From NCBI GenBank assembly GCA_000818945.1, contig KN805415.1, positions 228,137 to 292,136 of the forward strand: a stretch of DNA of 64,000 nt. Reading direction: 5' to 3'. This document shows, piece by piece, positions 9,786 through 19,018 of this stretch. Origin of the DNA: Schizochytrium sp. CCTCC M209059. Lineage: Eukaryota; Sar; Bigyra; Thraustochytrida; Thraustochytriidae. The stretch's first letter is position 1, and each line of letters begins with the position of its first letter. The notes beneath the pieces were generated by a model. The model was not told the DNA's origin. It was given only the letters and a program-made list of their open reading frames with translations, and did not search any database. Made by a program: the position numbers and the translations under genes.

Positions 9786-10317
9786 GTACTCATTTGCAAC
9801 TATTTTTCTATTTTACAAATAGCAGTAGAAAAGGTCTACAAAACGCGCAGGCGCCAAAAGATGAGCGAATAGGCGCACGCGCGCATCAGTGCACGTCTTG
9901 CGTGCCAAAGACTTGGCGGTGACCCGATGACATCCTGCATTGTGCACGAGCTTTGCAACGCAACGGCGACGATGGCATTGATCCTACAGACAGAAAGATC
10001 GTCATGATGACTACGCACGACTGCGCGCACGCAAACTGCATTGTGCACGAGCAGACTGTTTTTCTTGATGTTGATGATGCAGTTTGCACCATTGTATCAA
10101 CTTGGTATGCGCCACGCCAATTGGAGCGAGTCACCACGAGCAAACAGTTATCACACGCAAAAGAGTTCTTTATGTTGTTTCATTTTGCATCATTGCCAAA
10201 CCTTGTCATACGCCACGCCCAGTTGCAACGAGGCACCGCACGCAAAAGCGTTCCTAATGCTGTTTTATTTAGCATCATTGTCAAAACATGGTATGGGCCT
10301 TGCCCTTTTGGAGTGAA
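9786..10317. other. Convergent spacer with degenerate tandem repeats
   Basis: Between the 3' ends of the membrane protein and MFS genes. It carries the repeats described at 10086-10316 and two copies of TGCATTGTGCACGAG (9936-9950 and 10037-10051). No coding sequence is supported. Confidence 0.6.
10086..10316. repeat. Three degenerate 85-101 bp tandem units
   Basis: Units begin at 10086, 10187 and 10272 with GCAYCATTG followed by a conserved TATGCGCCACGCC-like core. The last unit ends directly at the MFS stop codon, so it may form the end of that gene's 3' UTR. Confidence 0.7.
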
Positions 10318-12120
10318 TCACGGGGCTTCCTCTACGAGACCAGCGACCTCCATCTTTTCAATGGCAATGAGCTCGTCGTGCTGCTTGCGTCTGTCGCGCG
10401 GGGGCTCGCGAATGTGGCGCTGCAAGAGAACGAGCAGCACAGGAGAAATGAGTGTGACAACGAGAATGACGAACCACATATACTGCGGGTCGCCCTCTCG
10501 CGCCGGCGGGCATTCCTGCAACGTGTCAATACACGGCTCGCCGGCAGCAAGAAGCGCTTGAGGACAAAAGTGGCAGGTGGCGTCGCACTGGCCTGCCCAT
10601 GGCGCGGCGCAATCGAGACAGAACGTTTTAGCGCACGTGCCAGCTCCAGCCTTGATCCATTCGAGACAATGCGCTGCGTCAGGGGCGCACAACGGCTGAG
10701 GCGGGCAGTAATGCTGCAACAAGTACCCCGACATGTAGCCCGTGGGTAACTTGGACAGGAAAAGTGGGGCGTTGGCCAAGGCCATGAAACCAGCCTCCTG
10801 GCCCTCGGGTGCCACAGATACCTGATAGTCGAGGAAACGCGGATTCCAGAGCGACTCGCCGAGCGAAAGCTGAACGACAAAGCCCACGGCTGCCCAGATA
10901 TCGTTGGTCATGGCCGGATACATGGCGCTTGACGCCGAGATAAAAGCACCCATCGTAATGACACGAAAGGCGTCGAGGTGCGCGGTCCAGGCGGATACGA
11001 GGGGCACAAGGACGATGATCATGATCGGGTTCAACGAGAAAATCAGGCCCTTGTTCACGGTCTCTCCATGCACTCGCACCAAGTACTTTGGCAACGTGGC
11101 GTCCAGATGTCGGAAAATGCTGCGCAGATTCACCATGATGATTGAGAAAGCGAAGAAGCGCAAAAAGGAGGGGTCGCGCAAAAGGCCGAGCAAACTGCCA
11201 CTATTGGCGTTCCCTCCGCGGCGAGCAGAGGCGGAGTTCGCGTTTGCGGTGTCCGATGCGTCCCTGCCAAGGCGTGAGTCTCTGAGTCCAAAGGTGGCCA
11301 AAGCAAGCCCGATGGCGCTGGCCCCGGCACAGGCAAGCAGGATCATGCGATGACTACTCAAGCCGTCAAAAAGCCCGACTGTTAACCCTATGGTGGCAAG
11401 GTCACCTTCCGCTTCAGTTGCCTTCTCTACAGTGGTAGGAGCCACTGCAATGGTAAAGAAATCGTTGGCAAAGCCTGTGAGCATGCCTCCGAAATTTAGC
11501 ATGACGGTGAAGATGCCAAAAGCGAAGCTGCGCAAGTGCTCAGGAGCGAGTCTGCGCACGGCAACCGCCAGCACAGGGATGCCAAGCGCGTCTGCGATGG
11601 GCAAGACCAGGTACAAATTGAACTTTACAACCCAGAGGGACGATGTCGTGGCCATGGACAACCGCGACAACACCGCAAGCGCGAATCCCAGCTGCATGCT
11701 CGCACGCACTCCAAGTTCATCAATGTATTTCCCGAGGAGCATGCCGTAGACCGAGATTGCCGCGCCATAGAACCCGTACAGCATTCCTGCGTCCGAGTCG
11801 TTCAAATGGAACTCCTCCGTCAGGAAGAGAGCAATGTTTGTGCTTACGCTAAAGTAAGCAAAAGCGTTGAGAAGTTTGCACACAAAAACAACACCAAGCC
11901 CCGGCGCCTCGCGAGCGAGACGGGCTACATTCGTCCGCACCGAGGGCGTCGCCCGGTGTTTCCTGCGACCGCCCGCGCCCGCGCCCGCGCCCGTGCCCCC
12001 GCGAGAATGGAAGGCGTGGCCATCGTCGACTTCGTTCGAATTGCGTAGCATGGCTTCCACCTCGGCCGCCGCCGCATTCGGCTCTGCCCCGGATTCCGCA
12101 GACGACCTCTGCCGTCTCAT
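10318..12120 (-). CDS. Major facilitator superfamily transporter with Cys-rich loop
   Basis: This 600-residue membrane carrier starts at the ATG at 12120, the first ATG in a frame that is open further upstream. A cytosolic low-complexity N-terminus (Ala/Gly/Arg) precedes about twelve hydrophobic segments. An MFS-like signature GMLLGKYIDELGVR lies between the second and third helices, with a basic/polar cytosolic loop in the middle (about residues 285-315). Between the last two helices is a lumenal or extracellular insertion of about 70 residues with 11 Cys, unusual for MFS proteins. The C-terminus is polar. The substrate cannot be read from sequence. The gene is divergent from the channel gene; the shared 560 bp spacer holds a TAGGCCTA palindrome and a poly-G run. 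Confidence 0.82.
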   Translation of the reverse strand: MRRQRSSAESGAEPNAAAAEVEAMLRNSNEVDDGHAFHSRGGTGAGAGAGGRRKHRATPSVRTNVARLAREAPGLGVVFVCKLLNAFAYFSVSTNIALFLTEEFHLNDSDAGMLYGFYGAAISVYGMLLGKYIDELGVRASMQLGFALAVLSRLSMATTSSLWVVKFNLYLVLPIADALGIPVLAVAVRRLAPEHLRSFAFGIFTVMLNFGGMLTGFANDFFTIAVAPTTVEKATEAEGDLATIGLTVGLFDGLSSHRMILLACAGASAIGLALATFGLRDSRLGRDASDTANANSASARRGGNANSGSLLGLLRDPSFLRFFAFSIIMVNLRSIFRHLDATLPKYLVRVHGETVNKGLIFSLNPIMIIVLVPLVSAWTAHLDAFRVITMGAFISASSAMYPAMTNDIWAAVGFVVQLSLGESLWNPRFLDYQVSVAPEGQEAGFMALANAPLFLSKLPTGYMSGYLLQHYCPPQPLCAPDAAHCLEWIKAGAGTCAKTFCLDCAAPWAGQCDATCHFCPQALLAAGEPCIDTLQECPPAREGDPQYMWFVILVVTLISPVLLVLLQRHIREPPRDRRKQHDELIAIEKMEVAGLVEEAP

Positions 12121-12680
12121 TCCCGGCCGGTTGCCTCGGCCCGCGCCGCCGCCGCCCGCGCCGCCGGATCCCGCGTGCGCGTGCAGTTCGCCGAGGCGGT
12201 CTGGTACGGCGCCGTCATCCCCCGGCCGCGGCACCGTGCACGATATCGCGGCCGCGCGCAGAAGCAGATCCGAAGAGACCTAAGCAAAATGGGTTGCGCA
12301 TTTGGGTCACTTCGTCAACGGCTCTGCGGAGGTGGCTGCGCTGGGGCGAGAGGCGGCGGCCGTGCCGCCCATTGCGGCGTAGATGAATGAAGGGAGCCCG
12401 TTTTAGGCCTATGGCATACATAGGCCGGGACAGCGCGTTGTGGCCTTGCGGTGGGCGGTTGACTAGGTCTTTGTTTCTTTGCTTGTCTGCATGTACCTAG
12501 GCGTGCTTGCGTGCTTGGAGAGAGAATAATTTGAGAGCCAAAGCCAGGGGGGGGGGGGGGGGGACAGTGAAGGAGCCTTGTTCCCTTTTATGACTGGGAA
12601 CTTTGAGAGTGGAGAAGTCTTGCAAACCTGGGCCCGGGTCGAGAGCCTGCCCACGGGGCAGCGGCAGCGGCAGCGTCACG
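12121..12680. promoter_or_regulatory. Shared divergent promoter region of the MFS and channel genes
   Basis: This 560 bp spacer has TAGGCCTA at 12404-12411, almost exactly midway between the two start codons, and a 17-base poly-G run at 12547-12563. Its promoter role is inferred from position. Confidence 0.45.
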
Positions 12681-15600
12681 ATGGCCGAGGACCGGTCGAG
12701 CTTGCGCAACTTTGCGGCGCTGTTGACGAGCTCGCGCGGGGCGCAGGTGCTCCTACATGGCCAGAGCCACGGACCGCCTGTGCGTGCGAAGCTTCGCTTA
12801 GAAATTGCCGCGGCAGAAACGGCACCACAATGGGGAGCGAACGTGGCAGAGATGACCTCGACATCGCGAATGCAAATTATTCCCGTGTCGCACTGGCGCG
12901 GCATGCGCAACGCTCTCGCGCGGTGGCGAATTCGATCATCTTCCTCTAGGATCAAGACAGAAAAAGACGCCAAACCACAACGAGATAATGCAAAGGACTT
13001 TGCCATCGCCGACATTCAAAGCGTCATCCTCGGACGCGAAACGGCCAACTTCGAGAGAACGCAAAGGTACATGCGCAGCACTTCGGGCGAACATGCGCTT
13101 GACCTTGAGGATCTCGGGTATCGATGCTTTTCCATTATCGTCCAGCCTGAGGAAGGCGAAGAACGATCCATTGACATCGAAGTGCCAGCCGCCCAGGGAG
13201 GACGAGCACGTCGAGACCGCCTTGCATACGGCGTGGCCGCACTCGTGGGGAAAAGCATGACATTTGACGCACCTAAATCGCTGTCCGCCGCGACACATCA
13301 ACCTGGCGTGGCAGAGCGCCTGCATACGCTCATGTTTGGACGCCCAGTGACAATATTCTTGGCATGCTGTATCTTCGTTTCTGTGACGGTCATGGCATGT
13401 TTGACTCCCTTGCTCGAAGTGGACTCGAGTCTTGGGGCTCGCTATGCCGCCGAGATTCAGCTTGCCAGTGCCATCAATACCGCAATGTCATGGGTCTTTA
13501 CGATCGAGGTCGTGGCCAAAATTCTCGCCTTTGAAAGTCTTGTCTTTTACCTATCGGACCCATGGAACGCGCTCGACTTTTTTGTCGTGGCCGCCGGCTG
13601 GCTCAGCGACCTCGCTACCGCTCCTGGAGCCTCGGCGACGAACGATAGCGCTTTGAACTTTACGGCACTACGTGCGCTACGTGCGCTGCGTGTCCTCCGG
13701 ACCTTTAAAATGCTCGAAGGAATTCGTGAGATCGTTGACACTTTCATCAAAACGCTCAAGGCTGTAGTGCAATGCATGCTCTTGTACTTTTACTTTGTCG
13801 GCCTTTCTGCAATCGTGGCGTCCGGATTGTGGCAAAGCACATTAAAGTATCATTGCGCGCTGTTCGACAAGTCTGGCACCGGGAGCTGGACGCCACTCCA
13901 GCCTCGGCAATATTGCAGTCCTGGGAATGATGCAGGCTTGGCGTGCCCGGGATTGTCTACGTGTGTAGAACTCGACGCTTCCCCGGGGCGCGGTTTCCTG
14001 TCATTCTTGGCTTCTCTCAATACGCTGTACGCTGTATCGGTTCGTGCTGGCCTCGGAGAGTATTTGCGAGGGCTTTTGGTGGCGGCGGATTCATCGGCGT
14101 CATCGGTGGCTGTGGTGATCTTCTTTGTTGTCTTTAATCTTTTCGTGAATGGCATGGTCTTTTCTATTTTTATTGCCATTATCCGAAACACCTTTACCTC
14201 AACGCAGCGGAAAGCAAAAGAACGCAAGTACCGGATGAGCCTCAAGATCCAGCGCGAGTCTGCAATGGTCGCACCCGCACGAATGACTTTCACTGCACGG
14301 GCTACTCGACGCGTGACTGACGTCCGCTCCATGGTGAGCGATATCGTGAAACCCGTGCCGCCTCGGCCGCCGCTGGTAGAAGCTGCAGCCCATATCGCGG
14401 ATTCTAGCATTTTCCGAGGCTGTATCAGCACGCTGATTCTTCTCAATTGTCTCTCTTTTGCGTTGGAGTACCATGGGCAGCCCGAGTCGGAGAAACGGTG
14501 GATGTCTACCGCAGAACTCTGCTTTACGGCCCTCTTTCTATTGGAGATGGGTGTCAAAGTGCTCGCACTTGGTGGGTTCCGCGCGTACCTTGGCAACGTC
14601 TGGAATGCCTTTGATTTCGTGGTGGTCATGAGCTCCGTCGTGGGCATTTTCGCGAGCTCTTTCGTCAACCTGTCTCTTTTGCGCATTTTGCGACTTTTGC
14701 GCGTTGTGAGGCTTCTTCGTCGTAATGCGGATATTGTGCGCATCCTCATGGCGCTCATTCACTCTTTTCCTCAGCTTGCAAATCTTATTCTCTTTTGCGG
14801 ACTCGTTTTCAGTGTCTTTGGCATTATGGGGATGCAATTGTATGGAGCAAAGCTTGGTCTGCCAACTCAAGCAGAGCTTAATGCTGCAGGCGGCAACTTT
14901 ACCGAGGCGTACTCGCCTCCACGAGCGAACTTTGACACCTTTCCAGCAGCGCTCTTGACGCTCTTTCAAATGATGACGGGCGGGGCACAATGGCCAATCT
15001 ATTACTCGATTCTAGAGAGCAGCATGGGGTCAACGGCACCCATCTTCTTTTTGACGTTTGGTGTCTTTTCGACTTTTATCATTCTTAACTTTTTGGTCGT
15101 CATCATCATGAGCAACTTTGGCCTCTCTCCGGATGCCCTACAAAAGTTACGGGAAGAAAGGGAAAGGATTGTTCTCCGGACCCTCGCGCAAAAGGAGAAA
15201 ATAATCAAAGATAAAAGGGCGCTCACGCTCCGCGACAACCGGGATTCGTCAAGTCTGGGCCATGGTGACCAGAGCTCCCATGACAGAGCCAGCGTTCAAG
15301 CGCAATACCTTGTTGAGGAAGGGAGAAAAAGCAGTCTTTTGTCTCGCTTTGCTCGAATTATTCCGCCTCAACGACGCGAATATTCGCTCTTGGTTCTGCC
15401 GCCTCACGCAACCATGCGAACAGCCATGGCCCGATTAAGCGAGCACGCTTGGTTCAAGGGTTTTATTCTCTTTGTCGTGATGCTGAGCAGTGTCTCGCTT
15501 ACCCTGGAGTCGCCCGCACACCCACCTGCGGGACTGCTCAAGGTCGTGCTCGACGTTTCGGAGATCATTTTTCTGGCCGTCTTCACTCTCGAGTTTGGAG

Positions 15601-18047
15601 TCAAGGTCATCGCGTGCGGCTTTGTCCTTCCCTCGGAAAGCTACCTTCGAAGTGGGTGGAATTGGCTTGACTTTGTGGTGCTCATTGTCAGCTATGCGGG
15701 TTTGGCCGGCAGTGGGGGCAGTGCAAGCCGTGTTCTACGCACGGGCCGCATTCTGCGGCCTCTGCGTATGATCAACCGTAACGAGGGCCTGAAAATTATT
15801 GTCGACGCTCTGCTTCGCGCAGCGCAGCCCGTCTCCTACACAGTCTTACTTCTCCTCGTTTTTTTCTTCACTTTTGGGCTCATCGGCATGGAAGCCTTTA
15901 TGGGCCTCTTTTGGAGGTGCAACGACGTGAGCGTGGCGGACCGCGCAGCTTGCACGGGTCACTTTGTCGACGCGGATTCGGGGATCCTGCTGCCTCGCGT
16001 CTGGGCGCAGCCTCCCTTTAGTTTTGACTCGATTGGAGACGCCTTTGCGACGTTGATCGAAACGGTCTCGCTCAAGGGTTGGCCCGAAAAGCTTTATGTA
16101 GCAATGGACACGACCGCAGTCGATGCACAGCCGCAACGCGATGCGGCTCCCACGCATTCGGTGTTTTTCGTCGTCTTCATTTACTTTGGCAGTTTCTTTA
16201 TGATGAAGCTCTTTGTGGGTGTGATTGTAGGTTCCTTTCGCAAATACTCGGGAAACATGCTGCTCACGGCGGACCAACTCGAATGGGTCGAGATGAAGCG
16301 CGTCATGGCGCACATTGCCCCGCGTCTCCAAGAGCCAAAGGGAAAGCTTTGCAACTGGTGCTATCAAGCTTTTATTTCCGGTCGCCTCAATATTGCATGC
16401 ACTTTTGTCTTCCTGGCGCATTTGTTTTTCGTGATTGTCATCGAGACGATGACGGCGGAAGACGCAGAGAAGTTCGCGCTTGAGGTGCTCGGCCACACAA
16501 CATTTGTGGTCCTGGCCATTGCGGTGCATTGCGCGCAGATTCTCGGAGCCGGCGTTTCGAATGTTGTCTTCAAGTGCGCATACAATTGGCGCACGGGAAA
16601 ACTTTATCGCCGTATACATCTTTCCAATACTTTCTCGATGGTGGCCTGCATGCTGAGTCTCGTGGCGCTTGTGCCGGACTCAGGGATTCCTATTCGGCTT
16701 CTCGTGGCGTTGCGCGGTCTTGATTTTAGCCGCCTCGACCAAATAGCTGGCATGGTCTCAGCCACATTGCGGCATGTCCTTCAGGTTCTTTCGGAGTGCT
16801 TGTTGCTCATGCTGAATGTCACGCTGGTCTTCTTTATGGTCCTCTTCATCTATGCGGTTCTGGGCATGCAAATGTTTGCCACTGCGAAAGATGGTGCTGC
16901 GCTTGGGGTTACAGCCAGCTTTGTCACGTTTCAAGAAGCGCTATTGACAGTCTTTCAAGTTGCCGCCGGCGACAATTGGATAAGAATTATGCGTGAGTGC
17001 GGCGTGGAGGCACCAGCCTGCGTGGAGGGCGTGGATTGCGGATCTTTCGTGGGCTCGCGCGTCTTCTTTTACTCGTTCTTTTTCATCTGTTTTGGCGTCT
17101 TTTTAAATCTGTACACGGCCACTATTGTCGACGCTTACGAGTCGAAGTTGAAAGCGCAGACAACGCGCTGGGCCTTTTCAGAGAGCCAGCTCGTTCGCTT
17201 TCAAGATGTCTGGGCGGGCCTTGATCCCAGTGCAACAGGTCGCATATCTACGCGTCTTTTCTGCAAGCTTTTCTACGACTTGGGAATCCCGTTTGTGTTT
17301 GGGGATGAGAAAGAATTCACCGAACGTCAGAAAAAGGTGCAGTACAATCAGGCACGCTTCGAGATCTTTGACAATATATCGACACGCTATCCTTGTGCAC
17401 TTCCGAACGGGGAAGTGGCCAAGGCAGGGGAGCCGTCGGTGAGTTTCTTCGAGGTGCTGCAGGTGGTCGTCATGGTCAATGTTGACGAGTCCAGCATGTC
17501 CACGGAGGAGCGCGTGCATCGCGTTCGAAAGCGCCAATTTATTGCATGCGCCTTGGCTGCCTTAACGATTCAGTCCTGGTTTCGAGGGATTATGCAGCGA
17601 CGCATTCTACGTTCCATGTTACACGCGGCCTCGTCCCAAGCGAAAACTGGCGAGCGACCATTGCTTCCGGCGGCAGACAGTCAAGTTGCTATTCGCCGTT
17701 CCTATGCGCATCTTTACAAGCGGGAACTTGACGCAAACCACCCTCTTCTCTCAGTAATGGGCGTCCGGAAGTCTCGAGATGAGATCGATGTGCAACGACT
17801 GCGCACTTTCATGGCCACAAACACATCCGATTTTTCCGAATTTGCAAGTTTCAGGGGCAAAGGGCCAATGCCCCTGGAAGCTTTGATTGAGGAGGATACT
17901 ACCGCCCAGCAGATTGCGCAGCTTCCGCGTCGGCGATCGCTTCAGGTGGATTCTTTGTTAGCAGCGACGCAGTCCGCGCGGGACTTGCATCTTGCTGCAA
18001 GCGAAGCGAAAGTTGCCTTCGCCAAGACGAAAGCGGGTACATTTTGA
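12681..18047 (+). CDS. Four-domain voltage-gated cation channel (Cav/Nav/NALCN-like alpha subunit)
   Basis: This 1788-residue plasma-membrane channel has four six-helix repeats. I start at the ATG at 12681 (A at -3, G at +4); the frame is open upstream but has no earlier ATG. S4 sensors with Arg every third residue occur near 329-345 (DI), 666-690 (DII) and 1017-1035 (DIII). The DIV S4 near 1340-1360 keeps only scattered Arg. Pore loops are recognisable, but residues aligned to the EEEE ring are Ala456, Gly768 (with one extra residue), Lys1132 in SLKGWPE and Asp1431 in AAGDNW. After DIV S6 comes the Cav/Nav-type EF-hand region (about 1506-1537, VWAGLDPSATGR) and an IQ motif from 1629 (TIQSWFRGIMQRR), a likely calmodulin site. 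The family is certain; ion selectivity is unknown. Confidence 0.93.
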   Translation: MAEDRSSLRNFAALLTSSRGAQVLLHGQSHGPPVRAKLRLEIAAAETAPQWGANVAEMTSTSRMQIIPVSHWRGMRNALARWRIRSSSSRIKTEKDAKPQRDNAKDFAIADIQSVILGRETANFERTQRYMRSTSGEHALDLEDLGYRCFSIIVQPEEGEERSIDIEVPAAQGGRARRDRLAYGVAALVGKSMTFDAPKSLSAATHQPGVAERLHTLMFGRPVTIFLACCIFVSVTVMACLTPLLEVDSSLGARYAAEIQLASAINTAMSWVFTIEVVAKILAFESLVFYLSDPWNALDFFVVAAGWLSDLATAPGASATNDSALNFTALRALRALRVLRTFKMLEGIREIVDTFIKTLKAVVQCMLLYFYFVGLSAIVASGLWQSTLKYHCALFDKSGTGSWTPLQPRQYCSPGNDAGLACPGLSTCVELDASPGRGFLSFLASLNTLYAVSVRAGLGEYLRGLLVAADSSASSVAVVIFFVVFNLFVNGMVFSIFIAIIRNTFTSTQRKAKERKYRMSLKIQRESAMVAPARMTFTARATRRVTDVRSMVSDIVKPVPPRPPLVEAAAHIADSSIFRGCISTLILLNCLSFALEYHGQPESEKRWMSTAELCFTALFLLEMGVKVLALGGFRAYLGNVWNAFDFVVVMSSVVGIFASSFVNLSLLRILRLLRVVRLLRRNADIVRILMALIHSFPQLANLILFCGLVFSVFGIMGMQLYGAKLGLPTQAELNAAGGNFTEAYSPPRANFDTFPAALLTLFQMMTGGAQWPIYYSILESSMGSTAPIFFLTFGVFSTFIILNFLVVIIMSNFGLSPDALQKLREERERIVLRTLAQKEKIIKDKRALTLRDNRDSSSLGHGDQSSHDRASVQAQYLVEEGRKSSLLSRFARIIPPQRREYSLLVLPPHATMRTAMARLSEHAWFKGFILFVVMLSSVSLTLESPAHPPAGLLKVVLDVSEIIFLAVFTLEFGVKVIACGFVLPSESYLRSGWNWLDFVVLIVSYAGLAGSGGSASRVLRTGRILRPLRMINRNEGLKIIVDALLRAAQPVSYTVLLLLVFFFTFGLIGMEAFMGLFWRCNDVSVADRAACTGHFVDADSGILLPRVWAQPPFSFDSIGDAFATLIETVSLKGWPEKLYVAMDTTAVDAQPQRDAAPTHSVFFVVFIYFGSFFMMKLFVGVIVGSFRKYSGNMLLTADQLEWVEMKRVMAHIAPRLQEPKGKLCNWCYQAFISGRLNIACTFVFLAHLFFVIVIETMTAEDAEKFALEVLGHTTFVVLAIAVHCAQILGAGVSNVVFKCAYNWRTGKLYRRIHLSNTFSMVACMLSLVALVPDSGIPIRLLVALRGLDFSRLDQIAGMVSATLRHVLQVLSECLLLMLNVTLVFFMVLFIYAVLGMQMFATAKDGAALGVTASFVTFQEALLTVFQVAAGDNWIRIMRECGVEAPACVEGVDCGSFVGSRVFFYSFFFICFGVFLNLYTATIVDAYESKLKAQTTRWAFSESQLVRFQDVWAGLDPSATGRISTRLFCKLFYDLGIPFVFGDEKEFTERQKKVQYNQARFEIFDNISTRYPCALPNGEVAKAGEPSVSFFEVLQVVVMVNVDESSMSTEERVHRVRKRQFIACALAALTIQSWFRGIMQRRILRSMLHAASSQAKTGERPLLPAADSQVAIRRSYAHLYKRELDANHPLLSVMGVRKSRDEIDVQRLRTFMATNTSDFSEFASFRGKGPMPLEALIEEDTTAQQIAQLPRRRSLQVDSLLAATQSARDLHLAASEAKVAFAKTKAGTF

Positions 18048-18935
18048 GTTTTTTCTTTTCTCTTTGAGTGTATGTGTGTGTGTAAATCAGAGCGAGTTCT
18101 GCTTTCTGTTCGGTATAAGAAGGTTTTCGGCCCAATATGTTGTTGAGATGATTGTCAATCATATGATATTGCGGTAAAAGGTGAGAAAAAAGCCAAATGC
18201 AAGAAGAGCTTGCTTTTCCCGAGGACAAGGCAGGGCAAAACAAGACAAGACTAGACAAGCGCCTACAGATAAGACGCTCATGCCCCAAGTATTGAATGAA
18301 ATTATCATTTCTTTTTCTTGCTTGCCCTGCTCTGAAGAAGTTTCGAGGTTAGCCCCCCGCACATTGTTCTAATCCTAACAGTCAGAGCATCGCCTCGCGC
18401 GTCCCTTTCTTCTTATTAGAAAAAAAGGTATAGGCCTACTGTTAAGCTTTTGCAGCTTGAAATTCAAGGACGAGATTAACAACACCTAGTCTGAGCATGG
18501 GTGACAGTGACGGAATGTTTGATGATGCTCTCCGTGTCGCGCAGTGCGCAAGACCGCTTCACCCCCCATACAGCTGGAGGTCCACGCCTCCTCTCCTGAA
18601 CAACAAGCTTACCACCCTGATCAAAAGGACCCACCAGCCTAGCCTTGCAGGTCGGCCCACATGCAAAGGCGTGATTGCCTGCCTCCTCTGCGTCCTCCTC
18701 TGCGTCCTCCCAGGCGTCAATAACGCCTTGCAAGATGCCCAGCAGGGGAAAAAACGAGGGAAAGAAGATCCTTTCGACTCGGAGCCTGCCCGTTCATTCA
18801 TTGTCTGTCTTGTCAATCAGTCGATCAACCAGGAGGAGCAGCAGCGGCATCGCAGGCGACGAGCAAGCAATCACTCCATCACCGCTCGGCGCGGCGCGGC
18901 GCGGCGCGGCGCGGCGTGGCGTGGCGCGGCGTGGC
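18048..18935. other. Spacer between the channel and TAF5, ending in a GGCGC repeat
   Basis: It contains TATAGGCCTA at 18429-18438 and a (GGCGC)n run (about 18888-18935) that abuts the assembly gap. A frame from 18497 into the gap looks like chance open sequence: it contains no LisH motif, which TAF5 usually has. Confidence 0.55.
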
Positions 18936-19018
18936 NNNNNNNNNNNNNNNNNNNNNNNNNNNNNNNNNNNNNNNNNNNNNNNNNNNNNNNNNNNNNNNNN
19001 NNNNNNNNNNNNNNNNNN
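18936..19018. other. Assembly gap (83 N)
   Basis: A run of N directly after a GGCGC repeat, so the break is probably repeat-caused. It hides the 5' part of TAF5; its true length is unknown. Confidence 0.99.

Noticed and set aside
18497..18935. Possible TAF5 N-terminus before the gap
   Set aside because: No LisH motif; composition is random-like and ends in a GGCGC repeat. Continuity across N is meaningless because the gap length is unknown.
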